From the NCBI GenBank assembly GCA_018812525.1, contig JAHJDE010000096.1, forward strand, positions 1-33,835: a stretch of DNA of 33,835 bases, given 5' to 3'. The DNA is from Gammaproteobacteria bacterium (GTDB lineage: Bacteria > Pseudomonadota > Gammaproteobacteria > Chromatiales > Chromatiaceae). The notes beneath the pieces are model-generated. The model saw nothing but the letters and a program-made list of their open reading frames with translations. It did no database searches and was not told where the DNA came from. Both the position numbers and the translations under genes were made by a program. Shown piece by piece: positions 5,985-13,818 of this stretch; within the stretch, counting starts at the first letter, position 1; every line of letters begins with the position of its first letter.

Positions 5985-8756
5985 TCAGCCCGGATCTCCT
6001 TTCAACAGCGTCTTGATCTCCGGTATACAGGAGCCGCAATTGGTCCCTGCCTTCAGGGCGGTGCCGATGGCCTCCAGGCTATTCAGTCCCCCGGTCTGGA
6101 TGGCGTCGCGGATGGTCTGATAGCCGACATTGAAACAGGCGCAGAGGACGGGGCCGTCCGATGTCCGGCCCGCCGCCGGGCAGCCTGACATGAGGCTGGC
6201 ACGGGCCTCGGACGGCAATCCGTCCTCCCCGAACAGCGCGCCAAGCCAATCCCGCTGGGGCAAGTCGTGCAGGGGGGAGACAAAGAGGCAGGACTCCAGT
6301 TTAGCCTCCACCAGCCGCGCACCCCGGTAGACGGACTTGGCGCTGTCCTCGTATTCGATCCAATCGCCATCCCGGTCGAGCCATTCCCTGGCCTGGGCAC
6401 CGCCCTCGAAGGGGGAATCCCCCGCCAGTTCATATCGCGTATAGCCCTTGCAAGGGACCCGCACCTGATAGGCGGTCTCAGGCAAGGCAAGCTCCCGGCG
6501 CGACAGGATGAAGGCATGCCAGAGGGGGCGATAGGGATGGATATACGCCGGGGTCCCTTTGAACTGCGGCTGGCCCGAGAGGGGGTCGCGCACCGGGTTG
6601 ACCAGGGCGCCGGCGCGGCCCTGTTTAGAAAAGACCTCGCTCCAGTGCATGGGGACAAAGAGGGAACCGCTGCGCTGATCCGGGCTGATTCGCACCCGTG
6701 CGAGCATGGAGCCGAAGCGGGTGGAGATTCGGGCCAATGCCCCCTCTGTGACTTCCTGCCTCTCGGCATCCTCGGGGTGGATCTGGACGAAGGGTTCGGG
6801 GATGTGCGCGGTCAGCCGGGCCGTCTTGCCGGTGCGGGTCATGGTGTGCCACTGATCGCGGATGCGGCCCGTATTCAAGACCAGGGGGAATGCCGCATCG
6901 ATGCCCGGCTCCGTCTGGCCGACGGGGATGAAACGCGCCCGGCCGTCGGCGTGGAAGAAGCGGCCGTCGGCGAACATCCGTGCCGTTCCGGCACGGGGAG
7001 AGATGGTCCAGCCCCGTGGCCAGGGCTTCTGGCCCTGGAACCGGACCATCTCTCCCTCATCCGGCCCTACGGGCCACCTTCTCCCAGAGGGAGAAGGGAA
7101 GCGGCCATTGGTTCCTGGGTAGGTGAGCGGCCACTGGACCGGGGCCAGTCCCTCGTATTCGGATTGGCTCAGTCCCGCCAGGGGGCCGATGTCGAAGGCG
7201 CGCCCGCCGCCGTTATCCAGGCCGCTGAGGGCGGCATGCTCGACGAAGATTCCGTGGGGACCGCTGTAGGGAAAGGCCTCTTCATGGCCCATGCGCCGGG
7301 CCACCTCGGTGATGATCCACCAATCCGGCCTCGCTTCCACTGGCGGATCGAGAAAGGCCCGCTGGCGGGAGATGCGCCGCTCGGAGTTGGTCACCGTGCC
7401 CTCCTTCTCGCCCCAGGTGGTGGCCGGCAGCAGGACATGGGCGCAAGCCGTGGTGTCGGTATGGCGCACACAGTCGGAGACCACCACGAACTCGCAGCGG
7501 CGCAGCGCCTCCCGTACCCGGTCGGCGTCCGGGAGACTGACAGCCGGGTTGGTTGCCATGACCCAGAGCGCCTTGATACGCCCTTCGGCCACCGCCTCGA
7601 ACAGATCGACGGCCTTCAGCCCCGGACAGCCTGCCATGCGCCCGGCCTGCCAGAACCGGCCGACCGCTTCCACCGCCTCCGGGGTAAAGTCCCGATGCGC
7701 TGCCAATTGGTTGGCCAGACCGCCCACCTCGCGGCCCCCCATGGCATTGGGCTGGCCGGTGAGGGAGAAGGGTCCGGCCCCCGGCTTGCCGATACGGCCG
7801 GTGGCCAGGTGACAGTTGATGATGGCGTTGACCTTGTCGGTCCCGAAGGACCACTGGTTGACGCCCTGGGAAAAGGCCGTAACGGCCATTTCTGTCGCCC
7901 CGAACCCGGCGAAAAAGCGTTCCACGGCATCCCGCTCCAGCTCACAGGCGGCAGCGGTGGCCTCGACCGGATCATCGCCCCTGTCCGCCGCCGCGAGGGC
8001 CTCGGCAAAAAAACGGGTATGCCCCTCGATGAAGGCAACGTCGGCAAGGCCCTGCCGCACCAGCCAGGAAAACAGGCCATTGAACAGGGCGATGTCCGTC
8101 CCCGGCCTGAGCGGCAGATGGAGATCAGCGATGTCGCAGGTTGCCGTGCGGCGCGGATCGACCACCACCACCCGCATCCCCGGCCGCCGCTCCTTGGCCG
8201 CGCGGATGCGCTGAAAGAGGACCGGGTGACACCAGGCGGCATTGGAACCGACTAGGGTGATCAGGTCGGCCTGTTCCAGGTCCTCGTAATTGCAGGGCAC
8301 GGTGTCCGAGCCGAAGGCGCGCTTGTGACCGGCCACCGCCGAGGACATGCAGAGCCGGGAGTTGGTATCGATGTTGCCGCTGCCGATGAAACCCTTCATC
8401 AGCTTGTTGGCCACGTAATAATCCTCGGTCAGCAACTGACCGGAGACATAGAAGGCGACGGCATCCGGGCCATGATCCCGAATCGCCTCGGAGAACCGGC
8501 GGGCGACGAGATCGAGTGCCTCAGACCAGGAGGCCCGCCCCCCGGCGATCTCGGGATGAAGCAGCCGCCCCTTCAGTCCGAGGGTCTCCCCCAGGGCAGC
8601 GCCCTTGGAACAGAGGCGGCCGTAATTGGCGGGATGTTCCTTGTCGCCGGCGATGGCGATGGCGCCACCGGCCGTGCGCCCCACCTCCAGACCGCAGCCG
8701 ACGCCGCAGTAGGGGCAGGTCGTTTTGATGATGGGTGCCATTGTCATCTGTGTCAT
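5985..8756 (-). CDS. nasA: Assimilatory nitrate reductase, catalytic subunit with C-terminal [2Fe-2S] BFD domain
   Basis: 923 aa, reducing nitrate to nitrite in the cytoplasm with Mo-bisMGD and FeS clusters. The N-terminal 4Fe-4S ligands are Cys14, 17 and 21 (TCPYCGVGCG) and Cys49 (GRLCSKGA). DTNSRLCMSSA (Cys136) carries the likely Mo-ligating Cys. The C-terminus adds a BFD-type domain with CACFNVGY and NCGSC cysteines, as in Klebsiella-type NasA. I chose the ATG at 8756 because the 34 residues before it are translated from a palindromic repeat. It is the last gene of the nrt-nir-nas operon, 111 bp after nirD. Residues around 545-590 (nt about 6990-7125) are encoded by a palindromic repeat inserted in frame between the catalytic core and the MopB C-terminal domain. 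No nasB/nasC-type electron-transfer gene is in the window. Confidence 0.95.
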   Translation of the reverse strand: MTQMTMAPIIKTTCPYCGVGCGLEVGRTAGGAIAIAGDKEHPANYGRLCSKGAALGETLGLKGRLLHPEIAGGRASWSEALDLVARRFSEAIRDHGPDAVAFYVSGQLLTEDYYVANKLMKGFIGSGNIDTNSRLCMSSAVAGHKRAFGSDTVPCNYEDLEQADLITLVGSNAAWCHPVLFQRIRAAKERRPGMRVVVVDPRRTATCDIADLHLPLRPGTDIALFNGLFSWLVRQGLADVAFIEGHTRFFAEALAAADRGDDPVEATAAACELERDAVERFFAGFGATEMAVTAFSQGVNQWSFGTDKVNAIINCHLATGRIGKPGAGPFSLTGQPNAMGGREVGGLANQLAAHRDFTPEAVEAVGRFWQAGRMAGCPGLKAVDLFEAVAEGRIKALWVMATNPAVSLPDADRVREALRRCEFVVVSDCVRHTDTTACAHVLLPATTWGEKEGTVTNSERRISRQRAFLDPPVEARPDWWIITEVARRMGHEEAFPYSGPHGIFVEHAALSGLDNGGGRAFDIGPLAGLSQSEYEGLAPVQWPLTYPGTNGRFPSPSGRRWPVGPDEGEMVRFQGQKPWPRGWTISPRAGTARMFADGRFFHADGRARFIPVGQTEPGIDAAFPLVLNTGRIRDQWHTMTRTGKTARLTAHIPEPFVQIHPEDAERQEVTEGALARISTRFGSMLARVRISPDQRSGSLFVPMHWSEVFSKQGRAGALVNPVRDPLSGQPQFKGTPAYIHPYRPLWHAFILSRRELALPETAYQVRVPCKGYTRYELAGDSPFEGGAQAREWLDRDGDWIEYEDSAKSVYRGARLVEAKLESCLFVSPLHDLPQRDWLGALFGEDGLPSEARASLMSGCPAAGRTSDGPVLCACFNVGYQTIRDAIQTGGLNSLEAIGTALKAGTNCGSCIPEIKTLLKGDPG
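6997..7097. repeat. Palindromic repeat inserted inside nasA
   Basis: Two adjoining hairpin-forming units lie inside the nasA frame. GGAGAGATGGTCC (6997-7009) is perfectly complementary to 7043-7055, with a nested CCAGGG/CCCTGG pair. CCTTCTCCC (7077-7085) pairs with GGGAGAAGG (7089-7097) across a 3-nt loop, and is joined to the first unit by CATCCGGCCCTACGGGCC. The second unit matches a repeat style common in GC-rich proteobacterial intergenic regions (…GGGAGAAGGTGGCCC…GGCCGGATGAGGG). Translated in the nasA frame it gives a Pro/Arg/Gly-rich stretch (FPSPSGRRWPVGPDEGE) without the character of the surrounding enzyme. Confidence 0.75.
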
Positions 8757-8768
8757 CTTTGCCGCCTT

Positions 8769-8863
8769 GTAGGGTGCGGTGAGGTACGAACCGCACCGAT
8801 CAAGGACCGGGCGGGAGTGGCCACGCGAACGATGCGGTTCGCTATCGCTCACCGGCATCCTAC
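8769..8863. repeat. Imperfect palindromic repeat between nirD and nasA
   Basis: GTAGGGTGCGGTGAG (8769-8783) and the reverse complement of 8848-8863 match apart from one gap and one mismatch, with a second ACGAACCGCACC / GATGCGGTTCG pairing inside. The unit fills almost the whole nirD-nasA gap. It is the reason the upstream ATG for nasA (8858) is rejected. It could slow or partly terminate transcription between the two genes. Confidence 0.6.
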
Positions 8864-8867
8864 GAAT

Positions 8868-9200
8868 TCAGGCCGCCCTTTCGATCTGGCTGAGGTCCAG
8901 ATAGACCAAGCCGTTCTCGACCTGGACCGGATAGGTCGGCACGGTCCCCTCGTCCGGGGCAACGGCCTGGCCGCTCTTCAGGTCCAGACACCAGTTATGC
9001 AGAGGGCAGGCCACCGTGGCCCCGAAGACGATGCCTTCCGACAGGGGGCCGCCCTTATGGGGGCAGCGGTTGCGGATGGCATAGATCCCGTCGTCCGCCG
9101 TGCGAAAGACCGCGATGTCTTCGATAGGGGTCTTCACCACCCGCGAGCCCTGCCGGGGAATATCCTCGATCCGGCCGATTTCGATCCATTGGTTCTTCAT
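8868..9200 (-). CDS. nirD: Nitrite reductase small subunit, Rieske-type
   Basis: 110 aa, the usual length for NirD, the small subunit that partners NirB in NADH-dependent reduction of nitrite to ammonium. The Rieske [2Fe-2S] ligands are complete: CPHKGGPLSEG and CPLHNW give the C-x-H ... C-x2-H pattern. Some enterobacterial NirD proteins have lost these ligands, so this copy probably binds a real cluster. It is preceded by nirB across an 85-bp gap that contains a palindrome, and followed by nasA. The ATG start reads MKNQWIEIGRIEDIP. Confidence 0.93.
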   Translation of the reverse strand: MKNQWIEIGRIEDIPRQGSRVVKTPIEDIAVFRTADDGIYAIRNRCPHKGGPLSEGIVFGATVACPLHNWCLDLKSGQAVAPDEGTVPTYPVQVENGLVYLDLSQIERAA

Positions 9201-9225
9201 GACTTAATCCTCGTTGTTTTTGTAC

Positions 9226-9246
9226 GGGCGGGTTTTAAACCCGCCC
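9226..9246. repeat. Palindrome GGGCGGGTTT/AAACCCGCCC in the nirB-nirD gap
   Basis: A perfect 10-bp inverted repeat (9226-9235 and 9237-9246) around a single base. It resembles a REP-type palindrome rather than a terminator because no T-tract follows on the coding strand. Next to it (9256-9274) is CTTGGCGTCTTTGCGTGAG, a motif that recurs in opposite orientation at 12607-12625. Confidence 0.6.
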
Positions 9247-9285
9247 CTACGGTGCCTTGGCGTCTTTGCGTGAGAAGTCCGGATT

Positions 9286-11730
9286 TCATGCCGTTCCCCC
9301 CACCCGCTTCAGGGGTTCGAATTCGTGGGCCTCTTTTCCCTCGGCCCGTTCGCGCCAGGGGTCCTGCTGGGCGATCCGCTGGGATTCGTGGAAGCGCTTG
9401 GCCAAGGCCTTTCGGCCGACCTGATTCTCCAATAGCCGTTGCTTGATGTAGGGAAGACCGACCCGTTCCAGCCAGGGGGCGGTGCGCTCCAGATAGCGCG
9501 CCTCCTCGCGGTAGAGCTGGATGAAGGCGGCGCAGTGTTCCTTGACCTCCTCGGGGCTCTTCACCCGGCAGAGCAGATCGGTGGCGCGCACCTTGACGCC
9601 GCCGTTGCCGCCCACATGCAGTTCCCAGCCGGAGTCGATGGCCACCACGCCGAAGTCCTTGATGGTGGCCTCGGCGCAGTTGCGCGGGCAACCGGAGACG
9701 GCCATCTTGAACTTGTGCGGCATCCAGGACCCCCAGGTCATCCGCTCCAGTTCGATCCCCATGCCGGTGGAGTCCTGGGTGCCGAAGCGACACCAGGTCG
9801 AACCGACGCAGGTCTTCACTGTGCGCAAGGCCTTGCCGTAAGCATGACCCGAGACCAGGCCCCGGTCGCCGAGGAACTCCCAGATTGCGGGCAGTTGTTC
9901 CTTATCGAGCCCCAGGAGGTTGATGCGCTGGCCACCGGTGATGTGGACCTCGCCGACATTGAAACGCTCGGCGGCATCGGCGATGGCGCGCAGTTCCGCC
10001 GGCGTGGTCCGGCCACCCCAGAGGCGGGGGATCACCGAGAAACTGCCGTCCTTCTGGATGTTGCCGTGGACCCGTTCGTTGACGAAGCGTGACTGGGGAT
10101 CGTCTCGCGCCTCCTTCGGCCAAGTGGCGATCAGGTAGTAGTTGAGGGCCGGGCGGCAGACCGGACAGCCATCGGCACGGCGCCAGGCCAGGGTCTCGAA
10201 GATGGCCGGCAGAGAGGTCAATCGCAGATCGCGGATGGCCGCCCGCACTTGGTCGTGGGTGGAATCGGTGCATTTGCAGAGGGGCTTCAGCTCCGGCGCC
10301 GAATAGTCGCTGCCCAGGGTGGTGGCCAGGATCTGCTCCACCAGCCCGGTGCAGGACCCGCAGGAGGCGGCGGCCTTGGTGTGGGCCTTGACCTCGTCCA
10401 GGGTGAAGAGCCCCTTGGTGGTGATGGCCTTGACGATGTCCCCCTTGCAGACGCCGTTGCAGTCGCAGACCTGGGCCTCGTCGGCCATGGCCGCCGCCTT
10501 GCTCTCGCCCCCGTGGCCCGAGTCGCCCAGATGGGCCTCGCCGAACAGCAGCCGGTCGCGGATACCGGTAATGTCGCGCCCCTCGCGCATGAGCTGGAAA
10601 TACCAGGCCCCGTCGATGGTGTTGCCGTAGAGCACCGCGCCGGCGACCCGGTCCCCCCGGATCCACAGCTTTTTGTAGACACCCCCGGCCGGGTCGCGCA
10701 GCAGGATCTCCTCGCTCCCCTCCCCTCCCTGGAAATCGCCGGCAGAGAAGAGATCTATACCCGTGACCTTGAGCTTGGTGGCGGTCACCGAACCCGTATA
10801 GCGCCCGTAACCGAGACCGGCCAGGTGGTTGGCGCAGACCTTGGCCTGCTCGAACAGGGGCGCCACCAGACCGTAGCACTGGCCCCGGTGCTGGACGCAC
10901 TCGCCCAGGGCGTAGATGCTGGGATCGTAGGTCTGGAGGGTATCGTCCACGACGATGCCCCGTTCGCAGTAGAGGCCGGCCCCTTGCGCCAGTTCGACGT
11001 TGGGCCGGATGCCGACGGCCATGACCACCAGATCGGCCGCGATCTCGGAGCCGTCCTTGAACCGGATGCCGGCCACCCGCCCATCGCCCAGGATGGCGGC
11101 CGTCTGGGCCTCCATCCGGAAGTCCATGCCACGCTGTTCCAGGGAGGTCTTGAGCATCGCCGACGCGGCCTTGTCGAGCTGCCGTTCCATCAGACTGTCG
11201 AGCAGATGGACCACCGTCACCTCCATTCCCTGCTTCATCAGCCCGTTGGCCGCCTCCAGGCCGAGCAGGCCGCCGCCGATGACCACCGCCTTCTTATAGC
11301 GCCTGGCGGCGGCCAGCATCAGCTCCACATCCCGGATATCACGGAAGCCGATCACCCCCTCCAGGTCAGCGCCGGGCACGGGGATAATGAAGGGGCTGGA
11401 GCCGGTGGCGATCAACAGCCGGTCGTACTCCGCCTCGATACCGGAAAGGGTCTTTATCCGGCGCCTGGCCCGGTCGATCGCCACGACCGGATCGCCGGTG
11501 TGAAGGCGGATGCCGTTCTCTTCGTACCAGTCGCGGCCGTTGAGGACGATCTCCTCGAATCCCTTTTCGCCGGCCAGGACCGGCGAGAGCAGGATGCGGT
11601 TGTAGTTGGGATGGGGCTCGGCGCCGAACACGCTGATCTCGTAGAGATCGGGGGCCAGCTTCAGCAGCTCCTCCAGGGTCCGGACACCGGCCATGCCGTT
11701 GCCGATCAGAACCAATCGTTGTCGCTTCAT
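9286..11730 (-). CDS. nirB: NADH-dependent nitrite reductase large subunit
   Basis: 814 aa, full length for NirB, which reduces nitrite to ammonium using NADH, FAD, FeS and siroheme. Domains in order: FAD-binding (LVLIGNGMAGVRTLEELL, residues about 5-22), NADH-binding (AVVIGGGLLGLEAANGL, about 149-165), a first BFD [2Fe-2S] domain (VCDCNGVCKGDIVKA ... SCGSCTGL, about 421-464), a second cysteine-bearing BFD-like stretch (LCKCTDSTHDQ ... GCPVCRPAL, about 485-530), then the sulfite/nitrite reductase halves with siroheme/4Fe-4S cysteines in TCVGSTWCRFGT and SGCPRNCAEAT. It lies 12 bp after nrtD and belongs to the same transcription unit. Confidence 0.96.
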   Translation of the reverse strand: MKRQRLVLIGNGMAGVRTLEELLKLAPDLYEISVFGAEPHPNYNRILLSPVLAGEKGFEEIVLNGRDWYEENGIRLHTGDPVVAIDRARRRIKTLSGIEAEYDRLLIATGSSPFIIPVPGADLEGVIGFRDIRDVELMLAAARRYKKAVVIGGGLLGLEAANGLMKQGMEVTVVHLLDSLMERQLDKAASAMLKTSLEQRGMDFRMEAQTAAILGDGRVAGIRFKDGSEIAADLVVMAVGIRPNVELAQGAGLYCERGIVVDDTLQTYDPSIYALGECVQHRGQCYGLVAPLFEQAKVCANHLAGLGYGRYTGSVTATKLKVTGIDLFSAGDFQGGEGSEEILLRDPAGGVYKKLWIRGDRVAGAVLYGNTIDGAWYFQLMREGRDITGIRDRLLFGEAHLGDSGHGGESKAAAMADEAQVCDCNGVCKGDIVKAITTKGLFTLDEVKAHTKAAASCGSCTGLVEQILATTLGSDYSAPELKPLCKCTDSTHDQVRAAIRDLRLTSLPAIFETLAWRRADGCPVCRPALNYYLIATWPKEARDDPQSRFVNERVHGNIQKDGSFSVIPRLWGGRTTPAELRAIADAAERFNVGEVHITGGQRINLLGLDKEQLPAIWEFLGDRGLVSGHAYGKALRTVKTCVGSTWCRFGTQDSTGMGIELERMTWGSWMPHKFKMAVSGCPRNCAEATIKDFGVVAIDSGWELHVGGNGGVKVRATDLLCRVKSPEEVKEHCAAFIQLYREEARYLERTAPWLERVGLPYIKQRLLENQVGRKALAKRFHESQRIAQQDPWRERAEGKEAHEFEPLKRVGGTA

Positions 11731-11742
11731 CGTTGTTGCCTC

Positions 11743-12591
11743 TTAACCTGCTGCCAGTTTCAGACGGGGTTTGTTTTCGGAATCCTCTGTTCGGGGTGCG
11801 GCACTCTGGTGCGACCCATGTCGTTCATGGAGGAACTTCACTACTTCGGCCCGGTAGTGGTTATAAGTGGGGTTCTCCGCCAGGGCCAGGCGGTCACGGG
11901 GACGTGGCAGCTCAATGGGGAGGATCTCGCCGATGGTGGCGGCGGGTCCGTTGGTCATCATGACGATGCGGTCGGAGAGCAGCACCGCCTCATCCACGTC
12001 ATGGGTGATCATGATCACCGTGTTGTTGAGCCGGGCCTGGATTTCCATCAGCGAATCCTGCATGTGGGTACGGGTCAGGGCGTCGAGGGCGCCGAAGGGC
12101 TCGTCCATCAGCAGGACCTTGGGCTCCATGGCCAGGGCGCGGGCGATGCCGACACGCTGCTTCATGCCCCCGGAGATCTCGTCGGGCCGACGCTCCAGGG
12201 CATGGTCCATGTGTACCAGTTCCAGGTTGTGCAGGGTCCAGTCGTGACGTTCCTGCTTGCTCTTGCTCCGCTTGAAGACCTGATCCACGGCCAGGCGGAC
12301 ATTGCCGTAGGCCGTCAGCCAGGGGAGCAGGGAGTGATTCTGGAAGACGACGGCGCGGTCCGGCCCCGGCTCGCTGACCTCACGGTTCTCCAGCACGATC
12401 CCGCCCTTGGTCGCCTGAAGCAGCCCAGCGACGATATTCAGCACCGTCGATTTGCCGCAGCCCGAATGGCCGATCAGGGAGACGAACTCCCCCTTCTCCA
12501 TTCGTAGGCTGACATTGTTCAGCACATTCAGCGGCCCCTTGTCGGTTGGGAAGCTGATGCTGATGTGGTCGATGTTCAGGTAAGCATTCAT
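11743..12591 (-). CDS. nrtD: Nitrate ABC transporter, ATP-binding protein
   Basis: 282 aa. It powers nitrate/nitrite import together with NrtB and NrtA. The ATPase motifs are complete: Walker A GHSGCGKST (about residues 42-50), signature ISGGMKQR (about 139-146), Walker B VLLMDEPFGALD (about 158-169) and the switch His in MITHDVDE. It is a single NrtD-type ATPase; the cyanobacterial NrtC with a fused substrate-binding domain is absent. It is separated from nrtB by a gap containing a repeat and is tightly linked to nirB (12 bp). The NasD/TauB-like naming is interchangeable at this level of evidence. Confidence 0.92.
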   Translation of the reverse strand: MNAYLNIDHISISFPTDKGPLNVLNNVSLRMEKGEFVSLIGHSGCGKSTVLNIVAGLLQATKGGIVLENREVSEPGPDRAVVFQNHSLLPWLTAYGNVRLAVDQVFKRSKSKQERHDWTLHNLELVHMDHALERRPDEISGGMKQRVGIARALAMEPKVLLMDEPFGALDALTRTHMQDSLMEIQARLNNTVIMITHDVDEAVLLSDRIVMMTNGPAATIGEILPIELPRPRDRLALAENPTYNHYRAEVVKFLHERHGSHQSAAPRTEDSENKPRLKLAAG

Positions 12592-12609
12592 ATGAAACTC
12601 CTATATCTC

Positions 12610-12694
12610 GCGCAAAGACGCCAAGTCGCTAAGGTCTCTCTGCGCCGCATGGATCGAGTTGCTCTCCACTGCACTTCTCTTCGCGTCTTTGCGC
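12610..12694. repeat. 12-bp inverted repeat in the nrtB-nrtD gap
   Basis: GCGCAAAGACGC (12610-12621) is perfectly complementary to GCGTCTTTGCGC (12683-12694). The longer motif CTCGCGCAAAGACGCCAAG (12607-12625) matches the reverse complement of 9256-9274 at 18 of 19 positions, so the same intergenic unit is dispersed within this operon. Confidence 0.6.
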
Positions 12695-12710
12695 CTTTGC
12701 GTGAAATGAA

Positions 12711-13679
12711 TCACCGCAGCACCGCGCCCTTGTCCCAACTCACCCGGCGTTGCAGCATCAACATGCCGCGGTCGAGCAGGAAGCCGATGAAGCCGATCAC
12801 CAGCACGGCCACCATGATGCGGGCCAGGGAGTTGGAGCTGCCGTTCTGGAACTCGTCCCAGACGAACTTGCCGAGGCCGGGGTTCTGCGCCAGCATCTCG
12901 GCCGCGATCAGCACCATCCAGCCGATGCTGAGCGACAGCCGCAGACCGGTGAACATCATGGGCATGGCAGAGGGCAGGACGATCTTGACAACCTGGGTCA
13001 ACCAGCCCAGACGCAGGACACGGCTTACATTGATCAGATCCTTGCTGACCCCGGCAACGCCCACCGTGGTGTTGATAATGGTGGGCCAGAGGCAACAGAG
13101 CGTGACGGTCAGGGCCGAGTTGACGAAGGACTTGGAGAGCAGCGGGTCGTCGCTCACATAGACCGCCGAGACCACCATGGTCACCAGTGGCAGCCAGGCC
13201 AGGGGGGAGACTGGTTTGAAGATCTGGATCAGGGGATTCATCGCTTGGTAGAAGTTGTCGCTCATGCCGCACAGGACGCCAAGTGGGATGGCGATCAGCG
13301 AGGCCAGGAGGAAACCCGCCGCCACGGTGATAAGGCTGGTGAGGATCTGATCGAAGAAGGTCGGCTTGCCGGTGTATTTGCGCCATTGGATCTTGGCGTC
13401 CGGATCTTGTTGCAAGCGGGCGGCATTGCGCTCCTCCTGACGCTGGTGGAAGGCTACTGCCCGGTCGCGCTCCGCTCGATGTTCCTGATACAGGGTGCGG
13501 GCCTGTTCCCAGGCCTTGACCGGCCCTGGCAACTGACCCAGTGAGGTCTGCACCCGTTGCGCCCCCAGGCCCCACAGGCCCAGGAAGAGCATGATGGCGA
13601 TGGCGGGAACCAGTAACTGCTGCCCGGCCCGGCCCAGGTCGGGGAGGCGAAGCCTCTCTGCAAGGGTGGTCTTGCTCAT
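12711..13679 (-). CDS. nrtB: Nitrate ABC transporter, permease protein
   Basis: 322 aa from the ATG at 13679, chosen because GAGGAAA lies at good spacing upstream; the frame stays open to 13709. It is an integral membrane component of the nitrate importer. It has an N-terminal helix (LLVPAIAIMLFLGLWGLGA, about residues 20-40), then a polar segment, then a five-to-six helix binding-protein-dependent permease domain containing the EAA-type loop around SKDLINVSRVLRLGWLTQVVKIVLP. The polar segment at about 45-100 (rich in Arg, Gln and Glu, with AERDRAVAFHQRQEERNAAR) is as expected for NrtB/TauC-like permeases of this group. It lies downstream of nrtA. Confidence 0.92.
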   Translation of the reverse strand: MSKTTLAERLRLPDLGRAGQQLLVPAIAIMLFLGLWGLGAQRVQTSLGQLPGPVKAWEQARTLYQEHRAERDRAVAFHQRQEERNAARLQQDPDAKIQWRKYTGKPTFFDQILTSLITVAAGFLLASLIAIPLGVLCGMSDNFYQAMNPLIQIFKPVSPLAWLPLVTMVVSAVYVSDDPLLSKSFVNSALTVTLCCLWPTIINTTVGVAGVSKDLINVSRVLRLGWLTQVVKIVLPSAMPMMFTGLRLSLSIGWMVLIAAEMLAQNPGLGKFVWDEFQNGSSNSLARIMVAVLVIGFIGFLLDRGMLMLQRRVSWDKGAVLR

Positions 13680-13713
13680 GCTTTTTCCTCGATTCATCCG
13701 AAAAATCATTCCT

Positions 13714-13803
13714 GTAGGTTGGGTTAGGCGGTACCCCGCCGTAACCCAACAGGGAGTACCGGCCCTCGTCGGGTTACGGCGGAATACGCCTGATCCGACC
13801 TAC
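13714..13803. repeat. Composite palindromic repeat between nrtA and nrtB
   Basis: GTAGGTTGGGTTAGGCG (13714-13730) pairs imperfectly with CGCCTGATCCGACCTAC (13787-13803), and an internal pair (GCCGTAACCCAAC / GTCGGGTTACGGC) continues the symmetry. It fills most of the gap and is not followed by a T-run. Confidence 0.6.
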
Positions 13804-13818
13804 GAACTGCTACATGTC

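Noticed and set aside
6267-8255. 662-codon open frame on the plus strand opposite nasA
   Set aside because: It is an antisense shadow caused by high GC at third positions; its translation has no recognisable domains while nasA on the other strand is fully supported.
8757-8858. Upstream ATG at 8858 as the start of nasA
   Set aside because: The 34 extra codons are encoded by a palindromic repeat, and the conserved NasA N-terminus begins just after the ATG at 8756.
10249-12507. 752-codon plus-strand frame opposite nirB and nrtD
   Set aside because: It crosses two real genes on the opposite strand and shows repetitive Gly/Gln/His/Val-rich translation typical of GC shadows.
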